From Guptibacillus hwajinpoensis (GTDB lineage: Bacteria > Bacillota > Bacilli > Bacillales > Guptibacillaceae), in contig NZ_LELK01000001.1 of NCBI RefSeq assembly GCF_001039475.1, positions 407,466 through 471,465 on the forward strand: a stretch of DNA of 64,000 nt, written 5' to 3'. Under the pieces are notes generated by a model, which made no database searches, was not told the DNA's origin, and saw only the letters and a program-made list of their open reading frames with translations. This document shows, piece by piece, positions 19,641 to 29,127 of the stretch. The translations under genes and the position numbers were made by a program. Positions within the stretch are counted from its first letter, which is position 1; each line of letters opens with the position of its first letter.

Positions 19641-20824
19641 TTTGTTTAAAAGGAGAAGCTTTTAAACCTTGTCTGGAAGTGCTCGAAGTTCTGACGAATG
19701 CAGGATACGATGCATTTCTTGTTGGAGGAGCCGTCAGAAATACGTTACTAGGTTTACCTGTATCGGATTTTGATCTTGCCACATCTGCTAAGCCTGAAGA
19801 AGTTGTTCAACTATTTGATAAAGTGATTCCAACTGGGTTGCAGCATGGAACGGTTACCGTAATGTACCTCGGCGAGGCCTTTGAAGTGACTACTTTTCGA
19901 GAAGATAAAAAGTACACCGATTTTAGACATCCATCAGGTGTTTCCTATTTAGGATCCATTGAAGGTGATCTTGCAAGAAGAGATTTTACGATCAACAGCA
20001 TGGCCCTTTCTAAAGAGGGGAAATTAATTGATCTCCATGGAGGTCAGAAAGACTTAAGTTGCAAACTTATTCGTACTGTAGGCAATCCTGCAGACCGTTT
20101 TCAAGAAGACGCGTTAAGAATGCTTCGTGCCATACGGTTTCTAAGCAAGTTGGGTTTTGCTTTGGATACAAAAACGGAAGAATCTCTTACTGAGAATGCC
20201 CATCTCCTTAAACATGTTGCAATTGAGCGCCTCCAAACAGAGTTTTCCAAACTTATGGGAGGTAAGGCGGTCAATTTAGCTCTAAAACAGCTTGTGTTTT
20301 GTCGTGTGCATCATTACTTACCTGGGTTGAGTCAGATGGCATCTACACTTACTAAAGACGTAGATTTGTCTTTACTTGAAACGGATTTTGAAAGATGGGC
20401 ATGGCTTTCTAGTCATGCAGATCACCCTGTTTCATTCTTAAAAGAGTGGCGGTTATCAAACAATAGTATTAAACAAGTCGAACGTTTAATAACGTTTTCT
20501 TTGGAAGTTCAACGTGAAGGATGGAATAATCGTACAGTTTATGATGCGCTTCCAAATGCTAAAGGTTGTGAACGACTACTTTCAGTCATAGAACAACGTG
20601 ATCCTAATTTGAGAGAAATAGACCGTATCACTTCTGAACTTCCCATGACATCTCGAGAGATGCTCGTAGTAACTGGAAATGATTTAATCAGCTGGACACA
20701 ATCAGAGCCAGGCCCTTGGGTAGGTGAGGCAATAAGAGAAATTGAGCTTGCTGTTATTACAGAAAAGATAAAGAATGAGAAATCTAGCATTAGAAGGTGG
20801 CTTAAACAGTGGCGGACTCAATAA
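19637..20824 (+). CDS. cca: CCA-adding tRNA nucleotidyltransferase
   Basis: This class II nucleotidyltransferase builds or repairs the 3' CCA of tRNAs, relevant here because the tRNA-Arg at 48798 lacks an encoded CCA. The catalytic head has [22 protein letters not shown] with the DxD metal ligands, then [11 protein letters not shown] and the basic [18 protein letters not shown]. The start is TTG, overlapping the bshA stop and preceded by AAGGAGC. The 395-residue form without an HD domain is the Bacillus type. It overlaps birA by 16 nt. Confidence 0.95.
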   Translation: MICLKGEAFKPCLEVLEVLTNAGYDAFLVGGAVRNTLLGLPVSDFDLATSAKPEEVVQLFDKVIPTGLQHGTVTVMYLGEAFEVTTFREDKKYTDFRHPSGVSYLGSIEGDLARRDFTINSMALSKEGKLIDLHGGQKDLSCKLIRTVGNPADRFQEDALRMLRAIRFLSKLGFALDTKTEESLTENAHLLKHVAIERLQTEFSKLMGGKAVNLALKQLVFCRVHHYLPGLSQMASTLTKDVDLSLLETDFERWAWLSSHADHPVSFLKEWRLSNNSIKQVERLITFSLEVQREGWNNRTVYDALPNAKGCERLLSVIEQRDPNLREIDRITSELPMTSREMLVVTGNDLISWTQSEPGPWVGEAIREIELAVITEKIKNEKSSIRRWLKQWRTQ

Positions 20825-21786
20825 GGCAGCAGCTGCTGCAAATGCTTGAAGACCATGCAGAAAATTATGTTTCTGGTCAAATGATTAGTGAAACATTAAA
20901 TGTTTCAAGAACGGCCATTTGGAAGCACGTTTCAGAGCTTCGAAAGAACGGTTATGAAGTGGAAGCTGTTCAAAAGAAAGGATACCGAATTGTGTCTAGG
21001 CCAGATATGCTTAGTAAAGAAGAGATTGGATTAAAATTAACTACTGAATTTCTAGGTAGGAAGATTTTTACGTATCCTTCTGTTGAATCCACACAATTTA
21101 TAGCACATGACCTTGCGCATCGAGGTGCTGTTGATGGTACGATCGTAGTGGCTGATGAACAAACAGCAGGGAAAGGTCGGCTCGGTCGATCGTGGCATTC
21201 TCCGTCCGGAAGTGGAATTTGGACAAGTCTTATACTCCGTCCCAAACTTCCCCCGCAACGAGCGCCACAATTCACACTTATTGCAGCTGTAAGCGTTGTT
21301 CATGCCATACGCAAGCAGACAGGTGTTGAGGCGGAAATTAAATGGCCCAATGACATCTTGGTAAATGGCAAAAAAGTAGTAGGAATTCTAACTGAGCTAC
21401 AGGCTGAAGCTGACCAAATAAAATCAATAATTATTGGAATGGGTATTAATGTAAATGCAGGAACAGAAGATTTTCCAGAAGAATTACATACAGCAACTTC
21501 ACTCAAAATAGAAAGTGGACGAGATGTGAATCGATCTGCCTTACTTGCAGCAATTCTAAATGAACTTGAAACACTTTATGAAGAATACTTAACGAACGGA
21601 TTCCGGATGATTAAGCTTCTTTGGGAGAGTTATGCCGTTAGTCTCGGAAGAAGAATTAAAGCAAGAACGCTAAATGGCGTGATTGAAGGACTCGCAAAAG
21701 GTATTACTGAAGAAGGGGTGCTCCTGCTTGAAGATGAGAGTGGGAAGCTTCATCATATCTATTCTGCAGATATTGAAATCTGTTAA
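20809..21786 (+). CDS. birA: Bifunctional biotin ligase / biotin operon repressor
   Basis: BirA attaches biotin to acetyl-CoA carboxylase and pyruvate carboxylase and represses biotin genes. An N-terminal winged helix (residues about 1-60, SETLNVSRTAIWKHVSELRKNGYEV) precedes the catalytic domain with the biotin/ATP loop GKGRLGRSWHSPSGSGIW and WPNDILVNGKKVVGIL. The start is GTG within cca. It is the last gene of the seven-gene unit; no clear intrinsic terminator is seen before the pan leader. Confidence 0.95.
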   Translation: MADSIRQQLLQMLEDHAENYVSGQMISETLNVSRTAIWKHVSELRKNGYEVEAVQKKGYRIVSRPDMLSKEEIGLKLTTEFLGRKIFTYPSVESTQFIAHDLAHRGAVDGTIVVADEQTAGKGRLGRSWHSPSGSGIWTSLILRPKLPPQRAPQFTLIAAVSVVHAIRKQTGVEAEIKWPNDILVNGKKVVGILTELQAEADQIKSIIIGMGINVNAGTEDFPEELHTATSLKIESGRDVNRSALLAAILNELETLYEEYLTNGFRMIKLLWESYAVSLGRRIKARTLNGVIEGLAKGITEEGVLLLEDESGKLHHIYSADIEIC

Positions 21787-21812
21787 TTAATGACCACTTT
21801 TGTAGAAAGATC

Positions 21813-21821
21813 TGCTATACT
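21813..21821 (+). promoter_or_regulatory. Extended -10 promoter of panBCD
   Basis: TGCTATACT is an extended -10 box (TGn plus TATACT). No good -35 box lies 16-18 bp upstream, which is common for extended -10 promoters. Transcription would begin around 21828 and run through the structured leader. Confidence 0.5.
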
Positions 21822-21824
21822 ACA

Positions 21825-22020
21825 AGTGTAAGGGCGGTATCTGTTTAGAACCGCACCACTCGTTTTTTTGAACAAAATAGTCTGCCTTGATCCAAAATGG
21901 ACTGGGACAGAGGGATGAAACCGTTATGCAACCTCCTATAGGGACGTTGTGGCGAGTCTGTGTACACAGACTGATAAGGTAACCCCTGTCAGCCGCAATC
22001 CCATATTAGGAGGTTTTTGT
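21825..22020 (+). ncRNA. Structured 5' leader of panBCD, candidate pan RNA motif
   Basis: Roughly 230 nt separate the promoter from panB and fold readily. An early hairpin (GCGGT/ACCGC) is followed by seven T residues near 21865. Then come a GCAAC...GTTGT hairpin, a perfect AGTCTGTG/CACAGACT hairpin around 21955-21972, an outer GACAG/CTGTC pairing, and a CCGCA/TGCGG stem (about 21992-22024) that encloses an AGGAGG sequence. Conserved RNAs upstream of panB (the pan motif) are known in Firmicutes; I infer but cannot confirm membership. The terminator-like and site-masking stems suggest regulation. Confidence 0.5.
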
Positions 22021-22057
22021 GCGGTTCGATGTTCCTCTGATTAAGGAGGAGAATAAC

Positions 22058-22897
22058 ATGAAAACAACTGCAGATTTTAAGAAAATGAAAGAGAGTCGGG
22101 AAACAATTGCAATGCTTACTGCTTATGATTACCCTTCAGCAAAGATCTCTGAAGGAGCGGGGATTGATCTCATATTAGTAGGAGATTCTGTAGGAATGGT
22201 TGCTTTAGGGTATGATTCTACAGTCCCTGTAACAATGGATGACATGGTTATCCATACGAAGGCAGTGAAACGTGGCGCGCCAAATACGTTTATTGTGACT
22301 GATCTACCTTTCTTAACTTATCATAGCAGTTTCAATGAAACGCTATCTCATGCAGGTAGACTGCTTCAGGAAGCTGGGGCGCATGCTGTGAAGCTTGAAG
22401 GTGGAGCTGATGTCATCATGCATATTCAAAAGCTTACCGCTGCAGGAATACCCGTTATGGGGCACCTTGGACTAACACCACAATCGGTTGGTGTGCTTGG
22501 AGGGTATAAAGTACAAGCAAGAGAATCTGAAAGTGCGAATCTCCTTCTGAAAGAAGCAAAAGCAATCGAACTGGCTGGCGCTTTTTCTCTAGTTCTAGAA
22601 TGCGTGCCTCAACAATTAACAGAGATTGTTTCAAAAGAATTATCTATTCCAGTTATCGGTATCGGAGCGGGTGGATCTGCTGATGGCCAGGTTCTTGTAT
22701 ACCATGATGTGATTGGTTATGGTTCAGAACACGTTCCGAAGTTTGTTAAACAATATGCGAACATTGGCGAAACAATAAATGAAGCGATTCAAACCTATGT
22801 TGCTGATGTGAAAGGTCAACAATTTCCTGAACAAAAACATTCATTTAATATGAAAGAAGAACAGTTAGCAGGGATGTACGGAGGAAGTCGATCATGA
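22058..22897 (+). CDS. panB: 3-methyl-2-oxobutanoate hydroxymethyltransferase
   Basis: PanB makes ketopantoate from 2-oxoisovalerate using methylene-tetrahydrofolate, the first step of pantothenate synthesis. Motifs include [32 protein letters not shown] and VKLEGGA, with [17 protein letters not shown] near the C-terminus. The ATG at 22058, 10 nt after AAGGAGG, gives 279 residues, the family length. A GTG at 22019, itself preceded by AGGAGG, is in frame and would add 13 residues; it may be a decoy or an alternative start. It overlaps panC by 4 nt. Confidence 0.96.
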   Translation: MKTTADFKKMKESRETIAMLTAYDYPSAKISEGAGIDLILVGDSVGMVALGYDSTVPVTMDDMVIHTKAVKRGAPNTFIVTDLPFLTYHSSFNETLSHAGRLLQEAGAHAVKLEGGADVIMHIQKLTAAGIPVMGHLGLTPQSVGVLGGYKVQARESESANLLLKEAKAIELAGAFSLVLECVPQQLTEIVSKELSIPVIGIGAGGSADGQVLVYHDVIGYGSEHVPKFVKQYANIGETINEAIQTYVADVKGQQFPEQKHSFNMKEEQLAGMYGGSRS

Positions 22898-23754
22898 GGA
22901 TTATTAGAACTATTAAAGAGATGCAGAACACATCAAAATTTATGATGAGGCAAGGAAAATCAATCGGGTTTGTTCCAACAATGGGATTTCTACATGAAGG
23001 CCATATTAGTCTTGTTCAAGAAGCAAGGCAACAAAATGATTGCGTTATCATGAGTATTTTTGTTAATCCTTTACAGTTTGGTCCAAATGAAGATTTTGAT
23101 CGCTATCCTAGAGATTTAAAGCGTGATGAAGAACTTGCCATTCAATCAGGAGTGGATATCTTGTTTTATCCTCATGTAGATGAAATGTACCCAAAAGAAC
23201 GCACCACCAAGCTCAGTGTAAAGGAACGGGTCGACACATTATGTGGTAGATCAAGACCGGGACATTTTGATGGAGTAGCAACAGTTGTTCTTAAATTGCT
23301 TCAGATTGTACTTCCCGACAGAGCCTATTTCGGTATGAAGGATGCCCAGCAGGTAGCTGTCATCCAGGGACTTATTGACGATTTTAACGTACCAGTTGAA
23401 CTTGTGCCTTGTCCGATTGTAAGGGAACAGGATGGCCTTGCAAAGAGTTCGCGTAATGTGTATTTGACACCGACAGAGCGGAAAGAAGCCATTGAACTCT
23501 CAAGCGGTTTAAATGCAGCAGCAAAAGCAATTGCTGATGGAGAGAAAGAATCGATTACCATAAAAACTATAATAAAGAATTATTTGGACCAAACTTCAGG
23601 AGTGATTGATTATATTGAAGTGCTATCCTATCCTGAATTACAACCAGTAAATTTGATAGAAAACCAAGTAATTGTTGCCGTAGCAGTACAGTTCTCTGCT
23701 GCCCGACTTATTGATAATACAATTGCTACTAGTGATATAGCGATAGGAGTGTAA
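22894..23754 (+). CDS. panC: Pantothenate synthetase
   Basis: PanC condenses pantoate with beta-alanine using ATP. The nucleotidyl-transferase HIGH-type motif is seen in [16 protein letters not shown], the KMSKS-like counterpart in [14 protein letters not shown], and pantoate-binding [18 protein letters not shown] and [12 protein letters not shown] between them. Length of 286 is typical. The ATG overlaps the panB stop (ATGA) and panD follows 2 nt after the stop, so translation of all three is coupled. Confidence 0.97.
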   Translation: MRIIRTIKEMQNTSKFMMRQGKSIGFVPTMGFLHEGHISLVQEARQQNDCVIMSIFVNPLQFGPNEDFDRYPRDLKRDEELAIQSGVDILFYPHVDEMYPKERTTKLSVKERVDTLCGRSRPGHFDGVATVVLKLLQIVLPDRAYFGMKDAQQVAVIQGLIDDFNVPVELVPCPIVREQDGLAKSSRNVYLTPTERKEAIELSSGLNAAAKAIADGEKESITIKTIIKNYLDQTSGVIDYIEVLSYPELQPVNLIENQVIVAVAVQFSAARLIDNTIATSDIAIGV

Positions 23755-23756
23755 CC

Positions 23757-24140
23757 ATGTTTGTTACAATGATGAAGGGTAAAATTCATAGAGCACGAGT
23801 AACAGAAGCCAATTTAAATTATGTAGGTAGCATTACAATCGACGAAGATATTATTGATGCAGTCGGCATGTTACCGAATGAGAAAGTTCAAATTGTTAAT
23901 AATAACAATGGAGCACGACTTGAAACGTACATTATTCCAGGTGAGCGGGGATCAGGTGTAGTTTGTTTAAATGGAGCTGCTGCACGCCTTGTACAACAGG
24001 GGGATGTTATTATTATTGTCGCTTATGGAATAATGAGTGAGGAAGAAGCTAGACAATTCACTTCACGAGTGGCAATTATGAATGAACACAATCATATCAT
24101 CGATATGATTGGTGCTGAACCTGCTGGAACAATTTTATAG
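23757..24140 (+). CDS. panD: Aspartate 1-decarboxylase
   Basis: PanD makes beta-alanine for pantothenate synthesis. It is made as a pro-enzyme cleaved before the serine of the Gly-Ser pair, but the expected motif here reads NYVGSITID (about residues 21-29), with the self-processing site G24-S25 intact and giving the pyruvoyl group. [27 protein letters not shown] is the other conserved block. The 127 residues match the family and the operon ends with a strong terminator. Confidence 0.96.
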   Translation: MFVTMMKGKIHRARVTEANLNYVGSITIDEDIIDAVGMLPNEKVQIVNNNNGARLETYIIPGERGSGVVCLNGAAARLVQQGDVIIIVAYGIMSEEEARQFTSRVAIMNEHNHIIDMIGAEPAGTIL

Positions 24141-24143
24141 CGT

Positions 24144-24175
24144 AAAAGCTCTGGACTCTGTCCAGAGCTTTTTTA
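24144..24175 (+). terminator. Intrinsic terminator of panBCD
   Basis: AAAAGCTCTGGAC and GTCCAGAGCTTTT flank a TCT loop and are followed by a T-run, directly after panD. Confidence 0.92.
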
Positions 24176-24280
24176 ATAAGAAAAGTATACTGGTATTAGA
24201 AATTATTTTCCGTTCTACACAAAAAATGATAAAGTTATAAAAGTGAATATGATGGGTTGAAGTAACTGAGGTGAAAATGA

Positions 24281-27076
24281 ATGAATCGATATACAATAAT
24301 AGATTTTGAAACAACAGGAAATTCTCCTAAGAACGGAGATCGTATTATCCAAATCGGAATGGCTATTGTTGAAGGAGGGACCATTGTTGACCGCTATTCC
24401 TCTTTTGTGAACCCTGAACAGCCAATACCGCTTTTTATTCAACAGCTTACAGGGATAACAGATGATGATCTTAAGGATGCGCCACTGTTTGAAGAAGTAG
24501 CACCAGAACTTCTCAAACGGCTTGATGGAGCCTATTTTGTTGCACATAATGTGCGTTTTGACCTTAATTTCATGAATGCTCAACTAGACGCAAGCGGTTA
24601 TGAGCCTTTTTCAGGGCCGATCATCGATACAGTTGAGTTAGCAAGAATCTTGCTACCAACAGCTGAAGCGTATAAGTTATCATGGCTTGCTGAATTTTTA
24701 AACTTTCAACATGATAATCCACATCAAGCCGATAGTGATGCAGAAGTAACAGCTGAGCTACTACTATACTTATTTGATAAGCTTGAATCACTTCCAATTG
24801 TTACACTACAGCAGCTAACAGAACTAGCTTCGAGGTTATACAGTGATATCGAAGTCGTGCTGAATGACACACTCACGGAAAAACAGCGGACAATTGAACC
24901 CGAAGGTAACCATGAAGTGTATCGAGAAATTGCTATTAAACGCCAGGAAGAACTAGGTGATTCTACACCTATGAAAGAAGCGATTCCTTTTCAGTCAGCT
25001 CAAGCTGAGTTCGAAAAAAAGATGGCGGAAATCATTCCAGGTTTTGAAGTAAGAGAAGGACAAAGCGATATGATGAAGCAGGTAGCCCTTGCGTTCGATA
25101 CTAACCAGCACGCCTTGATTGAGGCGGGAACAGGGATTGGGAAATCACTTGGATATTTACTTCCTGGTGTGGTCCATGCAAAGAACAAAGGAAAGCCTGT
25201 AGTAGTAAGTACGCATACCATTCAGTTACAAGAGCAGTTGCTACAGAGAGATATCCCTTTTCTCCGAGACATTTTACCTTTTGACTTCGGTGCAACGATT
25301 ATTAAGGGGCGAAGTAATTACCTTGACTTAACAAGATTTGAGCAACAACTTTTCCGAGTTGAAGAAGATAATTACGATACCATTTTGACGAAAGCGCAAA
25401 TTCTCGTTTGGCTACTTGAAACAGATTACGGTGATGTTGAAGAATTAAATTTGTCGAGCGGAGGAAAGATTTTCTGGCAACAGGTGAAAAGCGATGCTGC
25501 TGTCTCTGCTAATCATCGCTCACCATGGTTCTCTCGAGATTTCTATCATAGAAGAAAAAGGTTTGCATTGAATGCCGATCTCATTATTACAAACCATGCT
25601 CTCCTATTTAGTGACGTAATTAATGAACATCAACTCCTACCTGCCTATCAGCAAGCAGTTATTGATGAAGCACACCACATAGAGGATATCGCTACAGAGT
25701 TCTTTGGTGTGAAAACGGACTATTTTTCGATTCTACAGGGGTTTGTTCGAATGGGATTGAAAGATGGAGATGGCATCTATGGTAAGGTAAACAGTATTTT
25801 GAAAGACCTTGAAGTAGAAATTGAAGACCATAAAGCGGAAATTGACGCATATGTGAAAACGATTCTTGGTGATTTAGATGAGCTTTTTCGAATGCTTCAT
25901 CGGTATGTGTTGAAAAACATGAATCGTTCTAATGAAATCGGTCGATTGAGCTATCGCTTATCTGATGAGAGCGGAGCGGCTTGGGAAGCGATACAGGAAG
26001 CTGCACATAGACTTGTCTTTTATTTAAAAGATGTTGATAAAGCGTTGAAGAAGTTAGAAAAAGAACTTGATCTAAAAGAAGATGAGTTAACTCGAGAACA
26101 ACTTAATGCTGTTGCTGATTTTAAGGGCATTCATTCTTCTGTTCTAGAGGAACTCGCAAAAGTTGACTATTTACTTCTTAACGAAAATGAGAACGATGTT
26201 AAATGGGTAGAAATTGATCCTAAAGGTGCCTTGAATTCAGCTTTTCTATATAGTCGGCCAGTTGAAGTAGGGAATGTCCTTTCAAGTGAATACTTCGGTA
26301 AGAAAAAGAGTGTTTTGCTCACTTCGGCTACATTGACGGTTAGAAATTCATTTGATTATATTATTAACCGTCTTGGTTTAGAAGAATTTGGTCCTCTTGT
26401 ACACTATTATGAGTCACCTTTTGATTATAGTGAACAAGCGCGCCTAATGATTCCAACCGATCTTCCGATGATTAAAGACGTATCTGATAGTCAATTTGTC
26501 GAACATATTACGGATGCTATTCTACAAATAGCTCGCGTAACTCGTGGAAGGATGTTGGTTCTATTCACTTCTTATGACATGCTTCGAAAAGCACATCACC
26601 GAATGAAGGAATTGATCGAACATGATGAACTGACATTGATAAGTCAAGGAGTAGACAGTGGAAGCCGAGTAAGACTTACGAAGAACTTTAAAGAAAGTGA
26701 AGATGCGATTCTTTTTGGAACAAGTAGCTTCTGGGAAGGTGTCGATATACCAGGCGAGGATTTAAGTTGCTTAATTATCGTTCGTTTACCTTTCTCACCA
26801 CCAGATAATCCTGTTTTTCAGGCAAGATCAGAACGATTAAAAGAATCTGGGGGAAATCCATTTATGGAGCTCTCTCTTCCTGAAGCAATTATTAGGTTTA
26901 AACAAGGATTTGGTCGGCTTGTCCGTTCACAACGAGATCGTGGAGCTGTTTTTGTTTTCGATCGAAGGATTATTTCCACTCGTTATGGTCGCTCTTTCGT
27001 GAAATCTTTACCCGATGTGCCTCTTCTCAAAGGAAGCGTTGAAGAATTAGTAAATGAGCTAGATCTTTGGTTATAA
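24281..27076 (+). CDS. dinG: DinG family ATP-dependent helicase with N-terminal DnaQ-like exonuclease
   Basis: The 931-residue protein has two parts. Residues about 1-165 form a DEDD 3'-5' exonuclease (DFETTGNSP with D8 and E10, later AHNVRFDLNFM). The rest is an XPD/DinG-type superfamily 2 helicase with Walker A GTGIGKS near 283-289, a DEAH box near 461-464, and the C-terminal motifs GTSSFWEGVDIPGEDL and RFKQGFGRLVRSQRDRG. No Fe-S cysteine cluster is apparent, as in other Firmicute DinG proteins. Likely role is DNA repair. The ATG has a weak GAGGTG site. Confidence 0.94.
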   Translation: MNRYTIIDFETTGNSPKNGDRIIQIGMAIVEGGTIVDRYSSFVNPEQPIPLFIQQLTGITDDDLKDAPLFEEVAPELLKRLDGAYFVAHNVRFDLNFMNAQLDASGYEPFSGPIIDTVELARILLPTAEAYKLSWLAEFLNFQHDNPHQADSDAEVTAELLLYLFDKLESLPIVTLQQLTELASRLYSDIEVVLNDTLTEKQRTIEPEGNHEVYREIAIKRQEELGDSTPMKEAIPFQSAQAEFEKKMAEIIPGFEVREGQSDMMKQVALAFDTNQHALIEAGTGIGKSLGYLLPGVVHAKNKGKPVVVSTHTIQLQEQLLQRDIPFLRDILPFDFGATIIKGRSNYLDLTRFEQQLFRVEEDNYDTILTKAQILVWLLETDYGDVEELNLSSGGKIFWQQVKSDAAVSANHRSPWFSRDFYHRRKRFALNADLIITNHALLFSDVINEHQLLPAYQQAVIDEAHHIEDIATEFFGVKTDYFSILQGFVRMGLKDGDGIYGKVNSILKDLEVEIEDHKAEIDAYVKTILGDLDELFRMLHRYVLKNMNRSNEIGRLSYRLSDESGAAWEAIQEAAHRLVFYLKDVDKALKKLEKELDLKEDELTREQLNAVADFKGIHSSVLEELAKVDYLLLNENENDVKWVEIDPKGALNSAFLYSRPVEVGNVLSSEYFGKKKSVLLTSATLTVRNSFDYIINRLGLEEFGPLVHYYESPFDYSEQARLMIPTDLPMIKDVSDSQFVEHITDAILQIARVTRGRMLVLFTSYDMLRKAHHRMKELIEHDELTLISQGVDSGSRVRLTKNFKESEDAILFGTSSFWEGVDIPGEDLSCLIIVRLPFSPPDNPVFQARSERLKESGGNPFMELSLPEAIIRFKQGFGRLVRSQRDRGAVFVFDRRIISTRYGRSFVKSLPDVPLLKGSVEELVNELDLWL

Positions 27077-27119
27077 AGCATTCATTCGTCACAAACTAAT
27101 CCTAAGGGGAGGTATTGTG

Positions 27120-27941
27120 ATGAAGAGATTCGTTCTGGTTAGTTTTTTGATCGTTTTGTGTTTTAGTAGTAACAGTGCAGAAGCCTCTATTGAATCGGTT
27201 GATTTGAATTTAGAAAATCATGAAGTTGCGATCACATTTCTTGATTTATCTGTTGGTGAAGCGATCTTGCTCCAACGATCAGAAGGTGGAGCTGTGTTAA
27301 TTAATACAGGCAGTTCAGCTTCTGAAGAAGAGCTTATCGATCGCCTTCGAATATTAAATGTTAAAGAAATTAGTAAGGTATTCCTAACCAACGCAGATGA
27401 GGTTTATACAGGTAATATCAACACGTTACTCCGGTACTTTAATGTAAATGAGTTGTTAATATCTGATCAGCTCCAAAAGTCACTCATTTCACCAATACCT
27501 TCTCAAGTAGTTAAAACGGTAGTGAGAGATAAACAAAAGTTAGAACTATTAGAAGATGTTAATGCCGAAATAATAAACATTTCTAAGGCCGGAGAAGTCA
27601 CATATATGCTATCCTTAGGAAGCCAACATTTATTAATGATGGGTGAAGTAGATGTGGAATTAGAAGAATCGATTGCCTCTTCAGGACGAACGGTAGAAGT
27701 GCTGAAAGTTGCGAACTTCGGGGACGGTAATGGTACATCAGCTGAATTTCTTAGCTCAATCGATCCTCAAATGGCTGTTATTTTTCGACATAAAAACATC
27801 GATGTTAGTGAATCTGTACTTGAACGTCTTAGTGAAACCTGGACGGACGTTTATTATCCTTATCGGATTGGAAGTGTTACACTACGGTTTCAGAATGATC
27901 GATACGATGTTATTACGCTTCCAACTAAGGAAACAAGATAA
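27120..27941 (+). CDS. Exported metallo-beta-lactamase-fold protein, ComEC-like, ligands lost
   Basis: A signal peptide (about residues 1-22, ending AEAS) precedes a fold that follows the C-terminal domain of ComEC: VAITFLDLSVGEAILLQ, then GGAVLINTGSS, then VFLTNADEVYTGN. In active relatives that last motif is THxHxDHIGG; here the four ligands are replaced by N91, D93, V95 and Y96. It is therefore probably a non-catalytic relative. Starts at GTG 27117 and ATG 27120 are equally supported by GGGGAGG. It lies 43 nt behind dinG; B. subtilis has no such gene here that I recall. Confidence 0.7.
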   Translation: MKRFVLVSFLIVLCFSSNSAEASIESVDLNLENHEVAITFLDLSVGEAILLQRSEGGAVLINTGSSASEEELIDRLRILNVKEISKVFLTNADEVYTGNINTLLRYFNVNELLISDQLQKSLISPIPSQVVKTVVRDKQKLELLEDVNAEIINISKAGEVTYMLSLGSQHLLMMGEVDVELEESIASSGRTVEVLKVANFGDGNGTSAEFLSSIDPQMAVIFRHKNIDVSESVLERLSETWTDVYYPYRIGSVTLRFQNDRYDVITLPTKETR

Positions 27942-27988
27942 ACTTTCTTATGGTTATATGTTGCAAAATACCGAAACTTATTGAAAAA

Positions 27989-28250
27989 TAGTGGTAGAAA
28001 ACAGTGACTAATCGCTTGTTTTTCCTGGGATCTTTTTCGTAGAAATTGTTGTTGCTATAGCGGGTTAATTTCCGCTTCAGGATGCTCGCTTTCCGCGGGG
28101 CGGGACACTTGAGCCTCCTTCCGCTCCAATCAGCTAAGTGTGGTTCTTCTCAATAATTGCTTTAAAAGCAACAATCTTTTAGATAAGAGACTTTTCCTAA
28201 CAGGAGCGTTTTCCTACCACTTTCTTAACTAGCGCTAACGTAAAAGAGCC
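27989..28250. repeat. Older interrupted inverted-repeat element surrounding MITE-1 copy A
   Basis: AGTGGTAGAAAAC at 27989-28001 and GTTTTCCTACCACT near 28209-28222 are inverted repeats on either side of MITE-1 copy A. Reading the right side on the minus strand gives GGCTCTTTT (from 28250) about 25 nt before AGTGGTAG. That layout resembles an insertion-sequence terminal repeat. No matching outer end is clear on the left, so the element looks decayed. Confidence 0.4.
28028..28191 (-). mobile_element. MITE-1 copy A, about 164 bp, internally shortened
   Basis: This is the reverse complement of the element at 48969, with the same end blocks (TTTAAAAGCAACAAT at the right, AATTGTTGTTGCT at the left) and the GC-rich core piece GGATGCTCGCTTTCCGC and CTTCCGCTCCAATCA. 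About 60 bp of the core is missing. The flanks share TTTTCCT (28020-28026 and 28192-28198), a likely remnant of an 8-bp target duplication. Confidence 0.75.
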
Positions 28251-28347
28251 CGCGCAGTGCGCAGGCAATGTTGGAAGTGGGGCACTTTTATAGTGCACCG
28301 CTTTTAGCGGTACTTATAGTTTGTCACTTACCATTTCAACTATAAGT
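28248..28347. other. Run of four back-to-back hairpins, possible structured RNA
   Basis: Four perfect or near-perfect stems follow each other: GCC-GCGC/GCGC-GGC (28248-28266), GCACT/AGTGC (28282-28296), ACCGCT/AGCGGT (28297-28311) and ACTTATAGTT/AACTATAAGT (28312-28347, with a 16-nt loop). There is no open reading frame. It lies about 80 nt before ypmA and could be a leader RNA or the remains of a mobile element. Confidence 0.45.
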
Positions 28348-28425
28348 AGTAAATATAGGGGGAAGCATGATTTAGCGAAAGCTTACTAATTGGTAAATTA
28401 CATATTAAACAGGGAGTTGGCAGAT

Positions 28426-28596
28426 GTGGAAAGTAATATTGAAGTATTGTCGACTGTAAAAGTCAGCAAGTCACTTGATATTTATAAAATTGTAGACTCA
28501 TTAAATCGAACGTTAAAAGAAAAAGATCTAATGTTCGGTCTAGCACTTGATGAAAACGACCCGGAACAAATGATCTTTACGATTTATCGTACATAA
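28426..28596 (+). CDS. ypmA: YpmA family protein (DUF4264)
   Basis: This 56-residue protein reads VESNIEVLSTVKVSKSLDIY and ends MIFTIYRT, a close match to what I recall of B. subtilis YpmA, encoded between dinG and ypmB-aspB. The GTG at 28426 has AGGGAG upstream; an in-frame ATG 12 codons earlier has no good ribosome-binding site. Function is unknown. It is 4 nt from ypmB. Confidence 0.88.
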   Translation: MESNIEVLSTVKVSKSLDIYKIVDSLNRTLKEKDLMFGLALDENDPEQMIFTIYRT

Positions 28597-28600
28597 TCGG

Positions 28601-29107
28601 ATGAACGTAATGAAAGTTATCGGTATAATTTCTAGTGTTATTTTCATTGTATTGATTTGGCAAGGTATTTCATTTTATCAATCAGTTCTAGACTACCCAG
28701 ACAAGCTTGAAGAGAAAGCCATGCAAAGGGCAAAATCAGAGGCGGTTATTTCTACCGTTGATGAAACGATCCAATACCATGGAACAGACGATGCCTATGT
28801 TGTATTAAAAGGACCAAATAATGATGGTGAAGAAGTATACGTGTTTGTACCTGAAGAGAAAGCACCTCTTGTAACGAAGAAAACCGAAGAGGGCGTTACC
28901 TCTGAAGCGATAAAAAACAAAATATCGGAACAATATTCTCCAATGGAGATTATTGATATTAAACCAGGTATCGAAACAAATAAAGAAGATCAGCAAGTTC
29001 TTGTTTGGGAAGCAACGTTTATTGATACTGATAATCGCTACACATTTGCTTATTATTATTACAGCAATGGAGAATACTGGCGGTCGAGAACAATTAGACA
29101 AAGTTAA
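28601..29107 (+). CDS. ypmB: YpmB family membrane-anchored protein
   Basis: The 168-residue protein has an N-terminal hydrophobic segment (about residues 4-25, VMKVIGIISSVIFIVLIWQGI) that anchors an outward domain with two PepSY-like (DUF5590) halves. The conserved end reads RYTFAYYYYSNGEYWRSRTI. It is located between ypmA and aspB as in B. subtilis. Starts at 28601 and at the Met 3 codons later are possible. Function is unknown. Confidence 0.86.
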   Translation: MNVMKVIGIISSVIFIVLIWQGISFYQSVLDYPDKLEEKAMQRAKSEAVISTVDETIQYHGTDDAYVVLKGPNNDGEEVYVFVPEEKAPLVTKKTEEGVTSEAIKNKISEQYSPMEIIDIKPGIETNKEDQQVLVWEATFIDTDNRYTFAYYYYSNGEYWRSRTIRQS

Positions 29108-29127
29108 GAACAATGGGAGGAATCGAT

